The notes: generated by a model not told the origin, from the sequence alone. A DNA stretch of 64,000 nucleotides from Truepera radiovictrix DSM 17093 (GCF_000092425.1 NC_014221.1:2857001-2921000); one strand, 5' to 3'. Numbered from the stretch's first letter, positions 16,854-25,565 are shown. Translations and numbers: made by a program.

Positions 16854-17927
16854 TCAGGGATGACCGCGGCCACCCGCGCGCGCGCCCCCCACGAGCGCCT
16901 CCGCGAGCGGCGCGGCGAGCGCGGCGGCGGCCAGGAAGCCGCGCCCAGCGAGCGCGCCGACGAACACCACGTTGGGGGCGAGCTCGAGCACCCGCGGCCG
17001 GTTGTCCTCCGCCTTGGCGCGCACCCCGGACCACACCGCGCACTGCGGCGCCCCCAAAAGCGCAGGTACGAACCACCCCCCCGCGCGCTGCAGCCGCGCG
17101 GGCGCCGACGAGTCCTCACGGTCGGCCGCGCGGTGGTTGCCCCCCAGGTGCATCACCCCCGCCTCACCCCCCGCCGCGACCGGCACCCCGTAGACGGCCC
17201 CCGCGAGCGGGTAGCTGGGGAGCGCCCCCAGCGCGAAGGTCACGACCTCCCCCGCGACGTGCGTCAGCTCGGGGGGTGCAGCCGCCCCCGCCGGTAGGGG
17301 CGGGAGCGCGTGCGCACCGACGCAGAGGGCGACGGCGTCGGCGACCAAAGGCCCCGCCGCGGTGCGCAGCGTGTAGGGGCCGCCGCGCTGCGGCGCCTCG
17401 ACCGCCAGCACCTCGCACGCCGTGCGCAGCGCCGCGCCGCGCGCCGCCGCCGCCGCGCGCAGCGCCGCGAGGTAGCGCGAGGGCAGCACGAAACCGCCCT
17501 CGCGCGCCACGAAACCGCCGAAAGGGGTGTGAAACCCGCCCCGCGCCACCCGCCCTGGCACCGCGTCCGGCCCGAACCAGCGCACCCCCGGCCGCTGCGC
17601 CCAGAGCCGCGCCTGCTTGGGGCTCGAGGCGATGCGGAGCACCCCGCTGCGCACGGCGCCGGTGCGGTAGCCCGCGGCCTCGAGCTCCGCGACGAGCGCC
17701 CAGGTCGCCCGCAGCGCCGCGAGGTCGGCGCCTGTGGCCCGCGCGCTGCGCCCCCGGTACGGGTTCAGCAGCGCCGCGGGCACCGCCGACGCCCCTCCGG
17801 AGCCCGCGGGGGCGCGCTCGAGCAGCGTCACCCGCGCGCCGCGCCGCGCGAGGGCGTAGGCGAGCGTCGAACCCATCACCCCGCCCCCGACCACGGCGAC
17901 GTGCGGTGAGTCTTGCGGCGGGTTCAT
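16854..17927 (-). CDS. mnmC: MnmC-type FAD-dependent cmnm5U34 tRNA oxidoreductase
   Basis: 357 residues, a D-amino-acid-oxidase-like FAD protein: VAVVGGGVMGSTLAYALARR, LLERAPAGSGGASAVPAALLNPYRG, a mid-part VADAVALCVGAHAL, and GVRAKAEDNRP with AGRGFL at the end. ASAVPAALLNPY resembles the C-terminal oxidoreductase domain of E. coli MnmC, which removes the carboxymethyl group from cmnm5(s2)U34 to give nm5(s2)U34. Here that half is a separate gene whose ATG overlaps the stop of the methyltransferase gene (ATGA). A generic glycine-oxidase-like role is the alternative, but the partner gene makes the MnmC assignment likely. Confidence 0.8.
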   Translation of the reverse strand: MNPPQDSPHVAVVGGGVMGSTLAYALARRGARVTLLERAPAGSGGASAVPAALLNPYRGRSARATGADLAALRATWALVAELEAAGYRTGAVRSGVLRIASSPKQARLWAQRPGVRWFGPDAVPGRVARGGFHTPFGGFVAREGGFVLPSRYLAALRAAAAARGAALRTACEVLAVEAPQRGGPYTLRTAAGPLVADAVALCVGAHALPPLPAGAAAPPELTHVAGEVVTFALGALPSYPLAGAVYGVPVAAGGEAGVMHLGGNHRAADREDSSAPARLQRAGGWFVPALLGAPQCAVWSGVRAKAEDNRPRVLELAPNVVFVGALAGRGFLAAAALAAPLAEALVGGARAGGRGHP

Positions 17928-18649
17928 CGGGGAGCGTGGACGGGTTTATAGGCCAGCAGCACCTCGCGCTTACCCCCTTGGGGGCCGGGGCGCTTGTGCG
18001 GCACCAGCCCGAGTGCGGCGAGGCGCCGCCGCACCTCGCCCTGGACGCAGTAGCTCGTCAGCGTCCCCCCGGGGACGAGCGCCGCGGCGAGGCACGCCAA
18101 AAACGCGGGGGTCCAGAGTTCGGGGTTGACCTCCGGGCTAAACGCGTCTTGGTAGACCGCGTGGTGCGCGCAGGCGAGCCCGCGAACCCGCTCGGCGGCG
18201 TCCCCGAGGCGGAGCTCGAGCGTCACCTCTGCACCCGAGCGCGCAAAGGAGAAGGGCTGCGCTTCGGAAGCCGGCCCCGAGCGCCACGCGAGAAACGCCT
18301 CGACGAGCCCCTCCTCGCCGAGGAGCGCGCCGTAACCGAGGGCGGCGAGTTCGGCCGCCGTGAGCAGGTCGCGCTCGAGCGCCACGTAGTGCAGCCGCGC
18401 CCCGGGGGTGCGCAGGGCCGCGCGCGCCGTCACGAAGAAGTTGAGCCCCGTCCCGAAACCGACCTCGAGCACCCGCGCGCGCCCCGCCGCGAGCCGCGCG
18501 GCGACCCCCGAGGGCTTCAGAAACACCTCGAGCGCTTCGGTGAGCGCCCCGTGGCGCGAACCGTAGGCTTGCGCGTAGCGGGCGCTGTAGAGCGTCAGGC
18601 TGCCGTCGCGCGTCCTTTGCACGTGGGGCTGGGGGGTAGGCGCCGTCAC
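17924..18649 (-). CDS. mnmD: MnmD, tRNA nm5(s2)U34 methyltransferase
   Basis: 241 residues from a GTG at 18649, which follows TACGAT by 6 nt; a longer frame upstream lacks family similarity. It matches the N-terminal domain of MnmC: RTRDGSLTLYSARYAQAYGSRHGALTEA, a SAM-binding EVGFGTGLNFFVTA, and YQDAFSPEVNPELWTP followed by GTLTSYCVQGEVRRRL. It methylates nm5U34 to mnm5U34 in tRNA wobble positions. It overlaps the downstream oxidoreductase gene by 4 bp, so the two halves of the E. coli fusion are translationally coupled here. Confidence 0.9.
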   Translation of the reverse strand: MTAPTPQPHVQRTRDGSLTLYSARYAQAYGSRHGALTEALEVFLKPSGVAARLAAGRARVLEVGFGTGLNFFVTARAALRTPGARLHYVALERDLLTAAELAALGYGALLGEEGLVEAFLAWRSGPASEAQPFSFARSGAEVTLELRLGDAAERVRGLACAHHAVYQDAFSPEVNPELWTPAFLACLAAALVPGGTLTSYCVQGEVRRRLAALGLVPHKRPGPQGGKREVLLAYKPVHAPR

Positions 18650-18711
18650 CCCCCCATCGTACCGCAGCCCCTCCCTCACCCCCGCCACGGAGCGCGGTAT
18701 AAGCTGTAGGC

Positions 18712-19527
18712 ATGATGGACGTGCTTGAACGGGCGCGGGCGACGGTGACCGCGTTTCTCTCCGCAACCGGCGCGGCCTTGGGGGCCGCTCTGGCGCGCCT
18801 CGGGCCGCTCGAGTGGGGCGCGCTCGCCGCCGCGCTGCTGCTCTTTGTCCTCGTCGCGCTCCTTGTGCGCGCCCGCCGCAGCGACCCCAACCAAGGACGT
18901 CCGGAGGTGCTCATCTCCCTGGGCGCCATCACCGCCTCCGAAGGGTTCGACGCGGAAGGGGGGGTGATGCTGCCCAAACGCTACCGGCTCAAGATGACGG
19001 TCAGCAACCTCAACACCTACCCGATGCAGGCGCTCGAGCTCGCCCTCAAAACCCCCGAGATGGCGCTGCCCATTACCGTCGAGCTCGCCGCCATCATCCC
19101 CCCCGAGGGGTCGGTCGTGATCGACGAGCCGCTCCCCGAGATCACGGGCGACGAGGGCAAGCTCAACCTCTACCTCTACGCCGCCAACCGCTCGGGGCGC
19201 ACCTACCGGTTGCAGACCGCGTTTGCGCTCGAGCCGTGGAACGAGCGCTACAAGATCTCCCCGCTCGGTCAGAGCGTCGCCGTCACCCGCCAGCTCGCCA
19301 GCATGGGGGTCAGCCGCGTCCAGGAGCGGGCGTGGCGCGAGCGCGAGGAGCGGCGCGCCCCTAGCGAGAGCGGCGCGTGGCGCGCGCCCGTGCGCCGCGC
19401 ACCACACGCCAGGCGCCGCGAGCGCGCCGAACCCGAGCGCGGCGTAGGGGTCTATGACGCGCCCGAAGAGCCCTTACGCGAGGAGGCCGTGCGGGGCGAG
19501 CGCCTCAGCTTCCCGGACGAGTTCTAG
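18712..19527 (+). CDS. Single-pass membrane protein of unknown function
   Basis: 271 residues. One transmembrane helix near the N-terminus (EWGALAAALLLFVLVALLVRARR) is followed by a beta-rich domain (EVLISLGAITASEGF; RYRLKMTVSNLNTYPMQALELALKTPEM; LPEITGDEGKLNLYLYAANRSGRTY) and a long charged, Arg/Glu-rich disordered tail. The layout suggests an envelope protein with its body outside or inside the membrane; topology cannot be settled by eye. Start is an ATG 6 nt after TAAGCT. The stop overlaps the convergent MazG gene by 4 bp. No family recognised. Confidence 0.7.
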   Translation: MMDVLERARATVTAFLSATGAALGAALARLGPLEWGALAAALLLFVLVALLVRARRSDPNQGRPEVLISLGAITASEGFDAEGGVMLPKRYRLKMTVSNLNTYPMQALELALKTPEMALPITVELAAIIPPEGSVVIDEPLPEITGDEGKLNLYLYAANRSGRTYRLQTAFALEPWNERYKISPLGQSVAVTRQLASMGVSRVQERAWREREERRAPSESGAWRAPVRRAPHARRRERAEPERGVGVYDAPEEPLREEAVRGERLSFPDEF

Positions 19528-19901
19528 CGCCCGTCCCCCTCGCCGCCGAGCGTCCCGCGCGCTTGCCGCGAGGCGAGCTTGGCGAGGTTGGCCTCCGCGA
19601 CCTCCCCGAGCGTCAGCCCGAGCTCCGTACAGATCTGGGTCAGGTACCAGAGCACGTCGCCGAGCTCACCCTTAAGCGCCTCGCGCTCCGCCTCGCCGAT
19701 CACCCCGCCCTTGTCGCGAAAGATCTTCTTGATCTTGCCGGCGACCTCCCCCGCCTCGTTGGCGAGCCCCAAGGTCGGGTAGACGATGGGGTGGTCCGTT
19801 TGGATCACGCTCCAGGTGTCGCGTGAGAGGCGTTGGTAGCGCGCTAGGTCGAGAGACGGGTCGCGGGCTGGGTCGCGTGATGGGTCGCGCGTGTCGTCCA
19901 T
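19524..19901 (-). CDS. MazG-like nucleotide pyrophosphohydrolase
   Basis: 125 residues from the ATG at 19901, 6 nt after TATAAA. After a repetitive N-terminal tail (DPSRDPARDPSLDLA) comes the MazG-type helical core: NEAGEVAGKIKKIFRD, then GELGDVLWYLTQI. The EAGE and GD acidic residues bind Mg2+ in this family, which hydrolyses NTPs or dNTPs to monophosphates and may sanitise the nucleotide pool. The repetitive tail is unlike the rest of the family and is probably disordered. Confidence 0.88.
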   Translation of the reverse strand: MDDTRDPSRDPARDPSLDLARYQRLSRDTWSVIQTDHPIVYPTLGLANEAGEVAGKIKKIFRDKGGVIGEAEREALKGELGDVLWYLTQICTELGLTLGEVAEANLAKLASRQARGTLGGEGDGR

Positions 19902-20038
19902 ACCGCCTTTATAACGCGCCCACGGGGTCGTCGGGGCGCCCAGCCGGTCGCTGGCCACGCCGTGATGGTAGCGTGAAACGGGTTGTGTAAGACGGATCGC
20001 GTGAGACAGCGGCGCAAGACGCCCCCGAGGAGGCCGAC

Positions 20039-21142
20039 ATGAAACTCGAACGCATCGAGCTGCGCGAGCTCGAGGTGAGCTTAAAGTTCCGCTTTGAGAC
20101 GAGCTTCGGCGTCGAGCAGCGCCTGCGCAAGGTGCTCGTCACGGTGTTTAGCGAAGGGCTCGAGGGTTACGGCGAGGCCACCGCGGGCTCCTTTCCCGGC
20201 TACTCGTACGAAACCACCCGGACGGTGTGGGACACCCTTTGCGAGCACGTCGTACCGCGCGTGCTCGGCCACGACGTGCAGACCCCCGCGCAGCTGCTGG
20301 CTTGGCTCGCCCCCATCCGCGGCCACAACATGGCAATAGGCGCTCTCGAGACCGCCTTCTGGGACCTTCAGGCTAAAGCCGCCGGGGTGCCCTTGTGGGT
20401 GCTTTTGGGGGGCGTCCGCACGGCGCACCCGGTCGGGGCGTCGCTGGGGATCCAGGAGAGCATCGCCAAAACGGTCGAGGTCGCCCTCGCCCACGCCGAA
20501 GCGGGGTACAAGCGCCTCAAGTTCAAGATCAAACCGGGGTGGGACGTCGCGCCCCTGCGCGCCGTGCGCGAGGCGCTCCCCGAGATGCCGCTGACGGTCG
20601 ACGCCAACAGCGCCTACCGGCTCACGGACGCGCGCGTCTTCGGGCAGCTCGACGACCTCGGGCTCGACTACATCGAGCAGCCCTTGGCGCACGACGACCT
20701 CGTCGACCACGCGCAGCTCCAGCGCCTCCTCGCCACCCCCCTCTGCCTCGACGAGTCCGTCCACTCCCCCGAGGACGCGCGCAAGGGTCTGCAGCTCGGG
20801 GCGGGGCGCGTGATCAACATCAAAGTGGGGCGCGTGCGCGGGCACCTCCTGGCGCGGCGGGTGCACGACGTCGCCCTCGCGTTCGGCGCGTCCGTGTGGT
20901 GCGGGGGGATGTTGGAGCTCGGCGTCGGGCGCGCGCACAACCTGCACCTCAGCGCCCTCGAGGGCTTTTCGCTCCCCGGCGACACCGCGAGCGCCTCGCG
21001 CTACTGGGACGAGGACATCGTCGAACCCACCTTGGACGCCGTCAGCGGCGTGCAGCGGATCCCCGAGGGCGCCGGCATCGGCGTCAGCTTAAAACGTGAC
21101 CTCATCGAGAAGCTGACGCTGCGCCGCGAGACCTTCGCCTAG
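20039..21142 (+). CDS. menC: o-Succinylbenzoate synthase / N-acylamino acid racemase family enolase
   Basis: 367 residues, an enolase-superfamily protein. The catalytic KxK is in LKFKIKPGWD; metal ligands follow in VDANSAY, DYIEQPL and LCLDESV, and the second catalytic lysine is in INIKVGR. The N-terminal LKFRFETSFG loop sets the OSBS/NAAAR subgroup. It forms o-succinylbenzoate from SHCHC in menaquinone synthesis; members often also racemise N-acylamino acids. A GAGGAGG site precedes the ATG. No other men gene is adjacent, so the racemase role cannot be excluded. Confidence 0.9.
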   Translation: MKLERIELRELEVSLKFRFETSFGVEQRLRKVLVTVFSEGLEGYGEATAGSFPGYSYETTRTVWDTLCEHVVPRVLGHDVQTPAQLLAWLAPIRGHNMAIGALETAFWDLQAKAAGVPLWVLLGGVRTAHPVGASLGIQESIAKTVEVALAHAEAGYKRLKFKIKPGWDVAPLRAVREALPEMPLTVDANSAYRLTDARVFGQLDDLGLDYIEQPLAHDDLVDHAQLQRLLATPLCLDESVHSPEDARKGLQLGAGRVINIKVGRVRGHLLARRVHDVALAFGASVWCGGMLELGVGRAHNLHLSALEGFSLPGDTASASRYWDEDIVEPTLDAVSGVQRIPEGAGIGVSLKRDLIEKLTLRRETFA

Positions 21143-21153
21143 CAGCCCCTCGA

Positions 21154-21195
21154 CTTCTGGCTACTGCCTTCTGTCTACTCCCTTCTACCCCCAAG
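21154..21195. repeat. 14-bp pyrimidine-rich tandem repeat
   Basis: CTTCTGGCTACTGC, CTTCTGTCTACTCC and a partial CTTCTACCC copy lie in tandem between menC and the secreted hydrolase gene. The last copy runs into the ribosome-binding site of the hydrolase. Confidence 0.55.
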
Positions 21196-21202
21196 GAGCC
21201 CC

Positions 21203-22564
21203 ATGCCCACCCTACGCGCCCTACACCCGCTCTGCGTTAGCGTCTCCCTTATGGCCTTCTCCGTTGCGCTCACCCAGACCGACGCCACCGCCCAGACCGC
21301 CGCCGCCAGCTTCGTCTTCGGCGACCCTCTGCCGGACGCGCCGGAACTCGCGGCGCGCGGCCCCTACGGGGTCGGGGTGCGCACCCTGGCGCTCGTCAAC
21401 CCGGACCAGCTCGAGGTGCTCGCCGTCACCCCCCAGGACCCCGAACCGCGCTACGACCGCCCGCTCACCGTCGAGCTCTTCTACCCCGGCGACGCCCCCG
21501 CGGGCGCGCTGACGACCTACGAGGACGTCTTCGGTCACAGCGCCGACCCCGAGCGGCCCAACCGCCCCCTGACCTTCCTCGGGCGCGCCGAGCGGGACGC
21601 CGAACCCGACGCCAGCGGCGCGCCCTACCCCCTCGTCATCTTGTCGCACGGCTACCCGGGCTCGAGGCTGATGATGACCTACCTCGCCGAGAACCTCGCC
21701 TCCAAGGGGTACGTGGTCGCCGCCGTGGCCCACACCGATTCGACCTTCGACGATGTGGGCGCGTTTGCCAGCACGCTCTTAAACCGCCCCCTGGACCAGC
21801 TTTTCGTGCTCGACGAGCTCGCCCGGCGCGGCGCGGGCGAGGGCTTTTTAGGCGGTCTCGTCGACGCCGAGAGGGTCGCGCTCATCGGCTACTCGATGGG
21901 CGGTTACGGCGCACTTAACGCCGCCGGCGCGGGCTTTAGCGAGGCGGCGGTCGCCGCCCCCTTCGTCCCCAACCGGGCGCTCGCGCTGCGGCAGACGGGC
22001 GCCTTCGAACCGGACCCGCGGATCAAGGCGGTCGTGGCCTTCGCCCCCTGGGGGGGGCCCGCCGCCCTCGAGGCCGTCGGCGTCTCCGGGCTGTCGTTCT
22101 GGGACGAGGCGGGGCTCGCCGGGCTGCGCGTCCCCACGCTCTTCGTAGCGGGCGACCAGGACGACGTGTCGGGGTTCGAGGGGGGCGTCAAGGCGCTCTT
22201 CGAGGGGGCTGTAAACGCCGAGCGCTACCTGCTCGTCTACCAGAACGCGCGGCACAACGTCGCGCCGAACCCGCCGCCTCTTGGCGCCCCCTTTACCGAG
22301 TACGCGCGCTACGCCGAGTTCGCCTGGGACGCGCGGCGCATCAACAACATCAACCAGCACTTCGTGACGGCGTTTTTGGCCAAGGTGCTCAAGGGGGAGC
22401 CGACGGGGCGCTACTTGGAGCTCGTCGAGCGCTCCAACGAAGGCGTTTGGGCGCAGCGCGAGGACGGCTCCTTCGCGCCCGAGCACTCCTACTGGGCGGG
22501 GTTTGAAAACCGGACGGCGGTCGGGCTCGAGTTCTACCACCGGCCCGCTCGCGGGCGCGAGTAG
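21203..22564 (+). CDS. Secreted alpha/beta hydrolase (dienelactone-hydrolase/PAF-acetylhydrolase-like)
   Basis: 453 residues with an N-terminal signal peptide (up to about ATAQT). Catalytic elements: [22 protein letters not shown] (oxyanion region), the nucleophile elbow GYSMGG, an acid in FVAGDQDDV and a histidine in NARHNV. The length and wide insertions are typical of periplasmic PAF-acetylhydrolase-like or chlorophyllase-like esterases. AAGGAG lies 7 nt before the ATG. No partner genes point to the substrate. Confidence 0.85.
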   Translation: MPTLRALHPLCVSVSLMAFSVALTQTDATAQTAAASFVFGDPLPDAPELAARGPYGVGVRTLALVNPDQLEVLAVTPQDPEPRYDRPLTVELFYPGDAPAGALTTYEDVFGHSADPERPNRPLTFLGRAERDAEPDASGAPYPLVILSHGYPGSRLMMTYLAENLASKGYVVAAVAHTDSTFDDVGAFASTLLNRPLDQLFVLDELARRGAGEGFLGGLVDAERVALIGYSMGGYGALNAAGAGFSEAAVAAPFVPNRALALRQTGAFEPDPRIKAVVAFAPWGGPAALEAVGVSGLSFWDEAGLAGLRVPTLFVAGDQDDVSGFEGGVKALFEGAVNAERYLLVYQNARHNVAPNPPPLGAPFTEYARYAEFAWDARRINNINQHFVTAFLAKVLKGEPTGRYLELVERSNEGVWAQREDGSFAPEHSYWAGFENRTAVGLEFYHRPARGRE

Positions 22565-22668
22565 CGCTTTAGGGAGCCGCGTACCGTCACGGGGTGACCG
22601 ACGCACCTAGCTTGAACCCAGCGCACGGTGTCAGTCTGGGGGGAGGCCCGCACCCCGCGCGTCGGGTG

Positions 22669-22727
22669 TTGCCAAGGGGTGAAGAATTGCTACAATACCC
22701 TAAGGACGCTCGGCTTGGCAGCCGAGC
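22669..22727 (+). promoter_or_regulatory. Sigma-70-type promoter with hairpin leader
   Basis: TTGCCA (22669-22674), a 16-bp spacer and TACAAT (22691-22696) form a good housekeeping promoter. The leader then carries an 8-bp hairpin, GCTCGGCT at 22708-22715 and AGCCGAGC at 22720-22727 with a 4-nt loop, about 40 nt before the lipoprotein start. Unlike most genes here this transcript has a real 5' untranslated region. Confidence 0.65.
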
Positions 22728-22767
22728 ACCGACGCCGTGTAGCGGTTGCCTGGTTGAAGGGGAGATG

Positions 22768-23226
22768 ATGCGTCGTTTCAACACCCATAGATGGTTGCTC
22801 GGAGGGCTTTTGGGGCTCCTCGTCGGGTGTGGTGAGCTTAGCTACACGGGTACGATCAGCGGCACGGTGACGGCGCCGGCCGGCGGGGACGTCGCCGGCA
22901 CCAGGGTCATCGCCTGCTACCGCAACGAACGCGACTGCGAAACGTTCGAGACGCTCGTGACGCAGTCGGGGCCGTCGGCGAGCTACCGCATCAGCGGTCT
23001 GCCCCGCGGTTCTTTCGGCGTCTACGCCCTTAAAGACGTCGACAACGACGGGCGCGCCGACGGCGACGGCGACTTTTACGGGGTCTACGCCCCCGACCCG
23101 CGCTTCGTCACCCAGGTCACCCCGCCCGCCGAAGGTGTCGACATCACCATGTACGTCCTGAGCGGCGTCACGCAGCCCCCCTTAGAGGCGCCACCCGCCG
23201 TACGCGAGTCCGTCAGCGCGCCCTAG
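22768..23226 (+). CDS. Small lipoprotein with carboxypeptidase-like regulatory fold and Ca-loop
   Basis: 152 residues from the second of two adjacent ATGs, which suits the AAGGGGAG site better. Lipobox LLVGC predicts an anchored surface protein. The body (TGTISGTVTAPAGGDVAGTRVIAC, SYRISGLPRGSFGVYALKDVD) looks like a carboxypeptidase-regulatory-type Ig fold, and DVDNDGRADGDGDFYG resembles an EF-hand-like calcium loop. Two cysteines (IAC, RDC) could pair. Function unknown. The stop overlaps the convergent flavin reductase gene by 4 bp. Confidence 0.75.
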   Translation: MRRFNTHRWLLGGLLGLLVGCGELSYTGTISGTVTAPAGGDVAGTRVIACYRNERDCETFETLVTQSGPSASYRISGLPRGSFGVYALKDVDNDGRADGDGDFYGVYAPDPRFVTQVTPPAEGVDITMYVLSGVTQPPLEAPPAVRESVSAP

Positions 23227-23840
23227 ACCTCCGGGCGCGCAAGCCGAAACACGCGCCCGAGCGTCGCGTACGCGTCTCGGCCCAAGCGGGCGACGGGGCG
23301 GTACGCCGCCGCGTCTATCAGGCCGTCCTCGGCGAGCAACCCCTCACGCACATAGATCACCAGCACCTCACCGAGTACAAGCGTCGACGCCCCACCGGCA
23401 AGCTCGAAAAGCTGCGTGACGCGGCACTCCAAAGCGACGGGGGCCGCCGCGACGCGAGGCGCTCGGACCCGCAGCGAGGCCGCCGCGCGCAGCCCCGCCT
23501 CATCAAACTCGCTGACCTCGTGCGCCCACGCCCCGGAGGTGTGGTTCATGGCCTCGGCCAACGGCTCGTCGACGAGGTTGACGACGAACTCGCCCGTCTC
23601 CTGAGCGTTTTTGAGCGAGTCCTTGGGGGACCCGTCGCGTTTGCGACCGGCGGAGAAGAGGACCGTGAGGGGCTCGCTCGCCACCGCGTTAAAGAACGAA
23701 TAGGGGGCGACGTTAGGCACCCCACCCTTGGAGACGGTGCTGACCCACGCGATGGGCCGGGGGATGACGGCGCTCGTGAGCAGCTTGTAGGCCCTTTGGG
23801 CGCCCAACGCGGCGACGTCAACGTGTGTGGGCGGTGTCAT
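23223..23840 (-). CDS. Flavin reductase-like FMN-binding protein
   Basis: 205 residues with the split-barrel flavin reductase start YKLLTSAVIPRPIAWVSTVS, NVAPYSFFNAVASEPLTVLFS and DSLKNAQETGEFVVNLVDE. The family (DIM6/NTAB type) reduces free FMN with NAD(P)H or carries bound flavin. It is the third gene of a compact minus-strand set after an extradiol-type dioxygenase and a carboxylesterase, overlapping the latter by 23 bp. That context suggests a redox step in aromatic or quinone detoxification. Confidence 0.88.
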   Translation of the reverse strand: MTPPTHVDVAALGAQRAYKLLTSAVIPRPIAWVSTVSKGGVPNVAPYSFFNAVASEPLTVLFSAGRKRDGSPKDSLKNAQETGEFVVNLVDEPLAEAMNHTSGAWAHEVSEFDEAGLRAAASLRVRAPRVAAAPVALECRVTQLFELAGGASTLVLGEVLVIYVREGLLAEDGLIDAAAYRPVARLGRDAYATLGRVFRLARPEV

Positions 23841-24480
23841 CGGCCTCCGACAGCCCGGTGAGAAGCTGCCGCACGGCGTCCAGTTCGTCTTGGTTGACGG
23901 TGTGCCCCAGCCCCGGATAGATGCGCTTCGTGACGTCGCCCCCGAGGCGCGCCATCACCTCCGCCGACGCGTGGACCCTTGCTGCGGGGATGTGCGCGTC
24001 CACGTCGCTGCACCCCAGGAAGACCGGCGTGCCAAGGAGCGACCCCGAGAGGTCCCGCGGCGTCCCCTCGGGGCCGATAAGACCGCCCGAGAGCGCCACG
24101 ACCCCGCCGTAGCGCGCGGCGTTGCGAGCGGCGTACTCGAGCGCCAAACACGCCCCCTGCGAAAAGCCCAAAAGCACCGTCTTCTCCCTCGGCACCCCCG
24201 CCTCCCCGAGGACCGCGAGCGCCTCCCCGACCGCCCGCAGCGCGGCGCTCAAGTGGGGCTCGTTCTGCTCCAAGGGCGCCAGAAACGAGTACGGGTACCA
24301 GCTCCCCCCCGCCGCCTGGGGCGCCGCGAAGGCGACCCCGGGGACGTTAAGAGCGTCGGCCAGGCTTAAGATCCCCGCCGCCGAGTCGCCACGCCCGTGC
24401 AGGGCGAGCACGGCGACCCTGGCGCGCTCCAGGGGGGCGCCGCGGCGGGTGAGCTGGCGGCCGTCGTGGAGCGTCGCCAC
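23818..24480 (-). CDS. Carboxylesterase/phospholipase, MhqD-like
   Basis: 220 residues starting at a GTG that overlaps the stop of the upstream gene by one base. An alpha/beta-fold serine hydrolase: ALHGRGDSAAGI, GGSWYPYSFLAPLEQNEPHL, nucleophile GFSQGACLALEYA, acid in GCSDVDAHIP, histidine in GLGHTVN. The arrangement with a ring-cleaving dioxygenase gene mirrors Bacillus subtilis mhqED, where the hydrolase supports resistance to 2-methylhydroquinone and catechol. By analogy it hydrolyses a product of the dioxygenase; this is inference. Confidence 0.85.
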   Translation of the reverse strand: MATLHDGRQLTRRGAPLERARVAVLALHGRGDSAAGILSLADALNVPGVAFAAPQAAGGSWYPYSFLAPLEQNEPHLSAALRAVGEALAVLGEAGVPREKTVLLGFSQGACLALEYAARNAARYGGVVALSGGLIGPEGTPRDLSGSLLGTPVFLGCSDVDAHIPAARVHASAEVMARLGGDVTKRIYPGLGHTVNQDELDAVRQLLTGLSEADDTAHTR

Positions 24481-25565
24481 TACCCCACCACCTGCGGGTC
24501 CCAGAGGGGCGCCTCGAGGGGTTGCAGGTAGGGCTCGAGCCGCCCCCGCTCCGCTTCTAACCAGGGCGGCAGCATGAGCCCGGTGCCCAGCGCGTGCTCG
24601 TCCTCGTCGACCGTAAAGCCGGGACCGGCGGTCGCGAGCTCGACGATGTGCCCGTCGGGGTCTTGGGTGTAGATGCTCTTAAAGTACACCCGGTCCATCA
24701 CCGGCGACACCCGGTACCCCGCCGCCAGGAGGCGCTCGCGAAAGACCCCTTGCGTCTCGTCGTCGGGTACCGCGAGCGCGTAGTGGTGCGTCTGGCCGGC
24801 GCCCATGCGGGCGCGCGGCTCCCGTCTGGGGTCGCGCTCGAAGTAGGTCACCAGCGTCCCCGGTCGGCCACCGCTGACGCCCCAGTACAGGTGCGCGGAC
24901 TCCGGGTCGTCGAAGTTGGCGGTGCGCTTGACGAGCTCCAACCCTAGCAGCTCGCCTAAAAAAGCGTGCGTCCGCCCGATGTCGCTGGCGATGGCGGTGA
25001 TGTGGTGCATACCGAACCTGAGCGCCATGTCGGGGGTCCGCTCCGGCACCTCCTCGGGGTAGGTGTCGGCTGTGACGCGCGCGCGGTCGCGGTTGGTGGT
25101 GAGCATCTCAGAGGGCGGTGCGCGGTAGCTCTGGCCCAAGGCGTCCGCCGGTTCGTCGATCGTCCACCCCGGGCCCTGCGTCGCGAGCTCGATAGTGGCG
25201 CCGTCGGGGTCCTCGAAGTAGAGCGACTCGAAGTAGTGCCGGTCCAAGGGGCCTTTGACCGCGACCCCACGGTCCGTTAGGTAGCGCTTCCACTTGCGCA
25301 GCACGCTGCCGTCGGGGACTTGCAGGGCGAAGTGGTGGGTGCCCCCGATGCCCGGCGCGCCCCGCGGCGCCCCCGCCCACTCGAAAAAGGTCACCACGCT
25401 CCCCGGTGTACCGCGCGCGTCGCCGAAGTAGAGGTGATACGAGGTCGGGTCGTCGAAGTTGACGGTCTTTTTGACCAGCCGCAGACCCAGCACGCGGGTG
25501 TAAAAGGCCACCGTCCGGGCGGCGTCGCTGCAGCCCAGCGTGATGTGGTGAAGTCCTGTGACCAT
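24480..25565 (-). CDS. Ring-cleaving dioxygenase, MhqO/MhqE-like (two VOC domains)
   Basis: 361 residues from the ATG at 25565 (AAGGGAGAG upstream; the frame continues further but without similarity). Two tandem vicinal-oxygen-chelate modules start with LHHITLGCSDAARTVAFYTRVLGLRLVKKTVNFDDP split as usual, and MHHITAIASDIGRTHAFLGELLGLEL. Metal ligands are His in HHIT, His in GGTHHFAL and Glu in ATIELAT. The family cleaves hydroquinones or catechol-type adducts. First gene of the three-gene cluster; no MhqR-type regulator is beside it. Confidence 0.87.
   Translation of the reverse strand: MVTGLHHITLGCSDAARTVAFYTRVLGLRLVKKTVNFDDPTSYHLYFGDARGTPGSVVTFFEWAGAPRGAPGIGGTHHFALQVPDGSVLRKWKRYLTDRGVAVKGPLDRHYFESLYFEDPDGATIELATQGPGWTIDEPADALGQSYRAPPSEMLTTNRDRARVTADTYPEEVPERTPDMALRFGMHHITAIASDIGRTHAFLGELLGLELVKRTANFDDPESAHLYWGVSGGRPGTLVTYFERDPRREPRARMGAGQTHHYALAVPDDETQGVFRERLLAAGYRVSPVMDRVYFKSIYTQDPDGHIVELATAGPGFTVDEDEHALGTGLMLPPWLEAERGRLEPYLQPLEAPLWDPQVVG

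Noticed and set aside
17276-18709. Long plus-strand frame across mnmC and mnmD
   Set aside because: Arg/Ala/Pro-rich shadow without domain, opposite two recognised genes.
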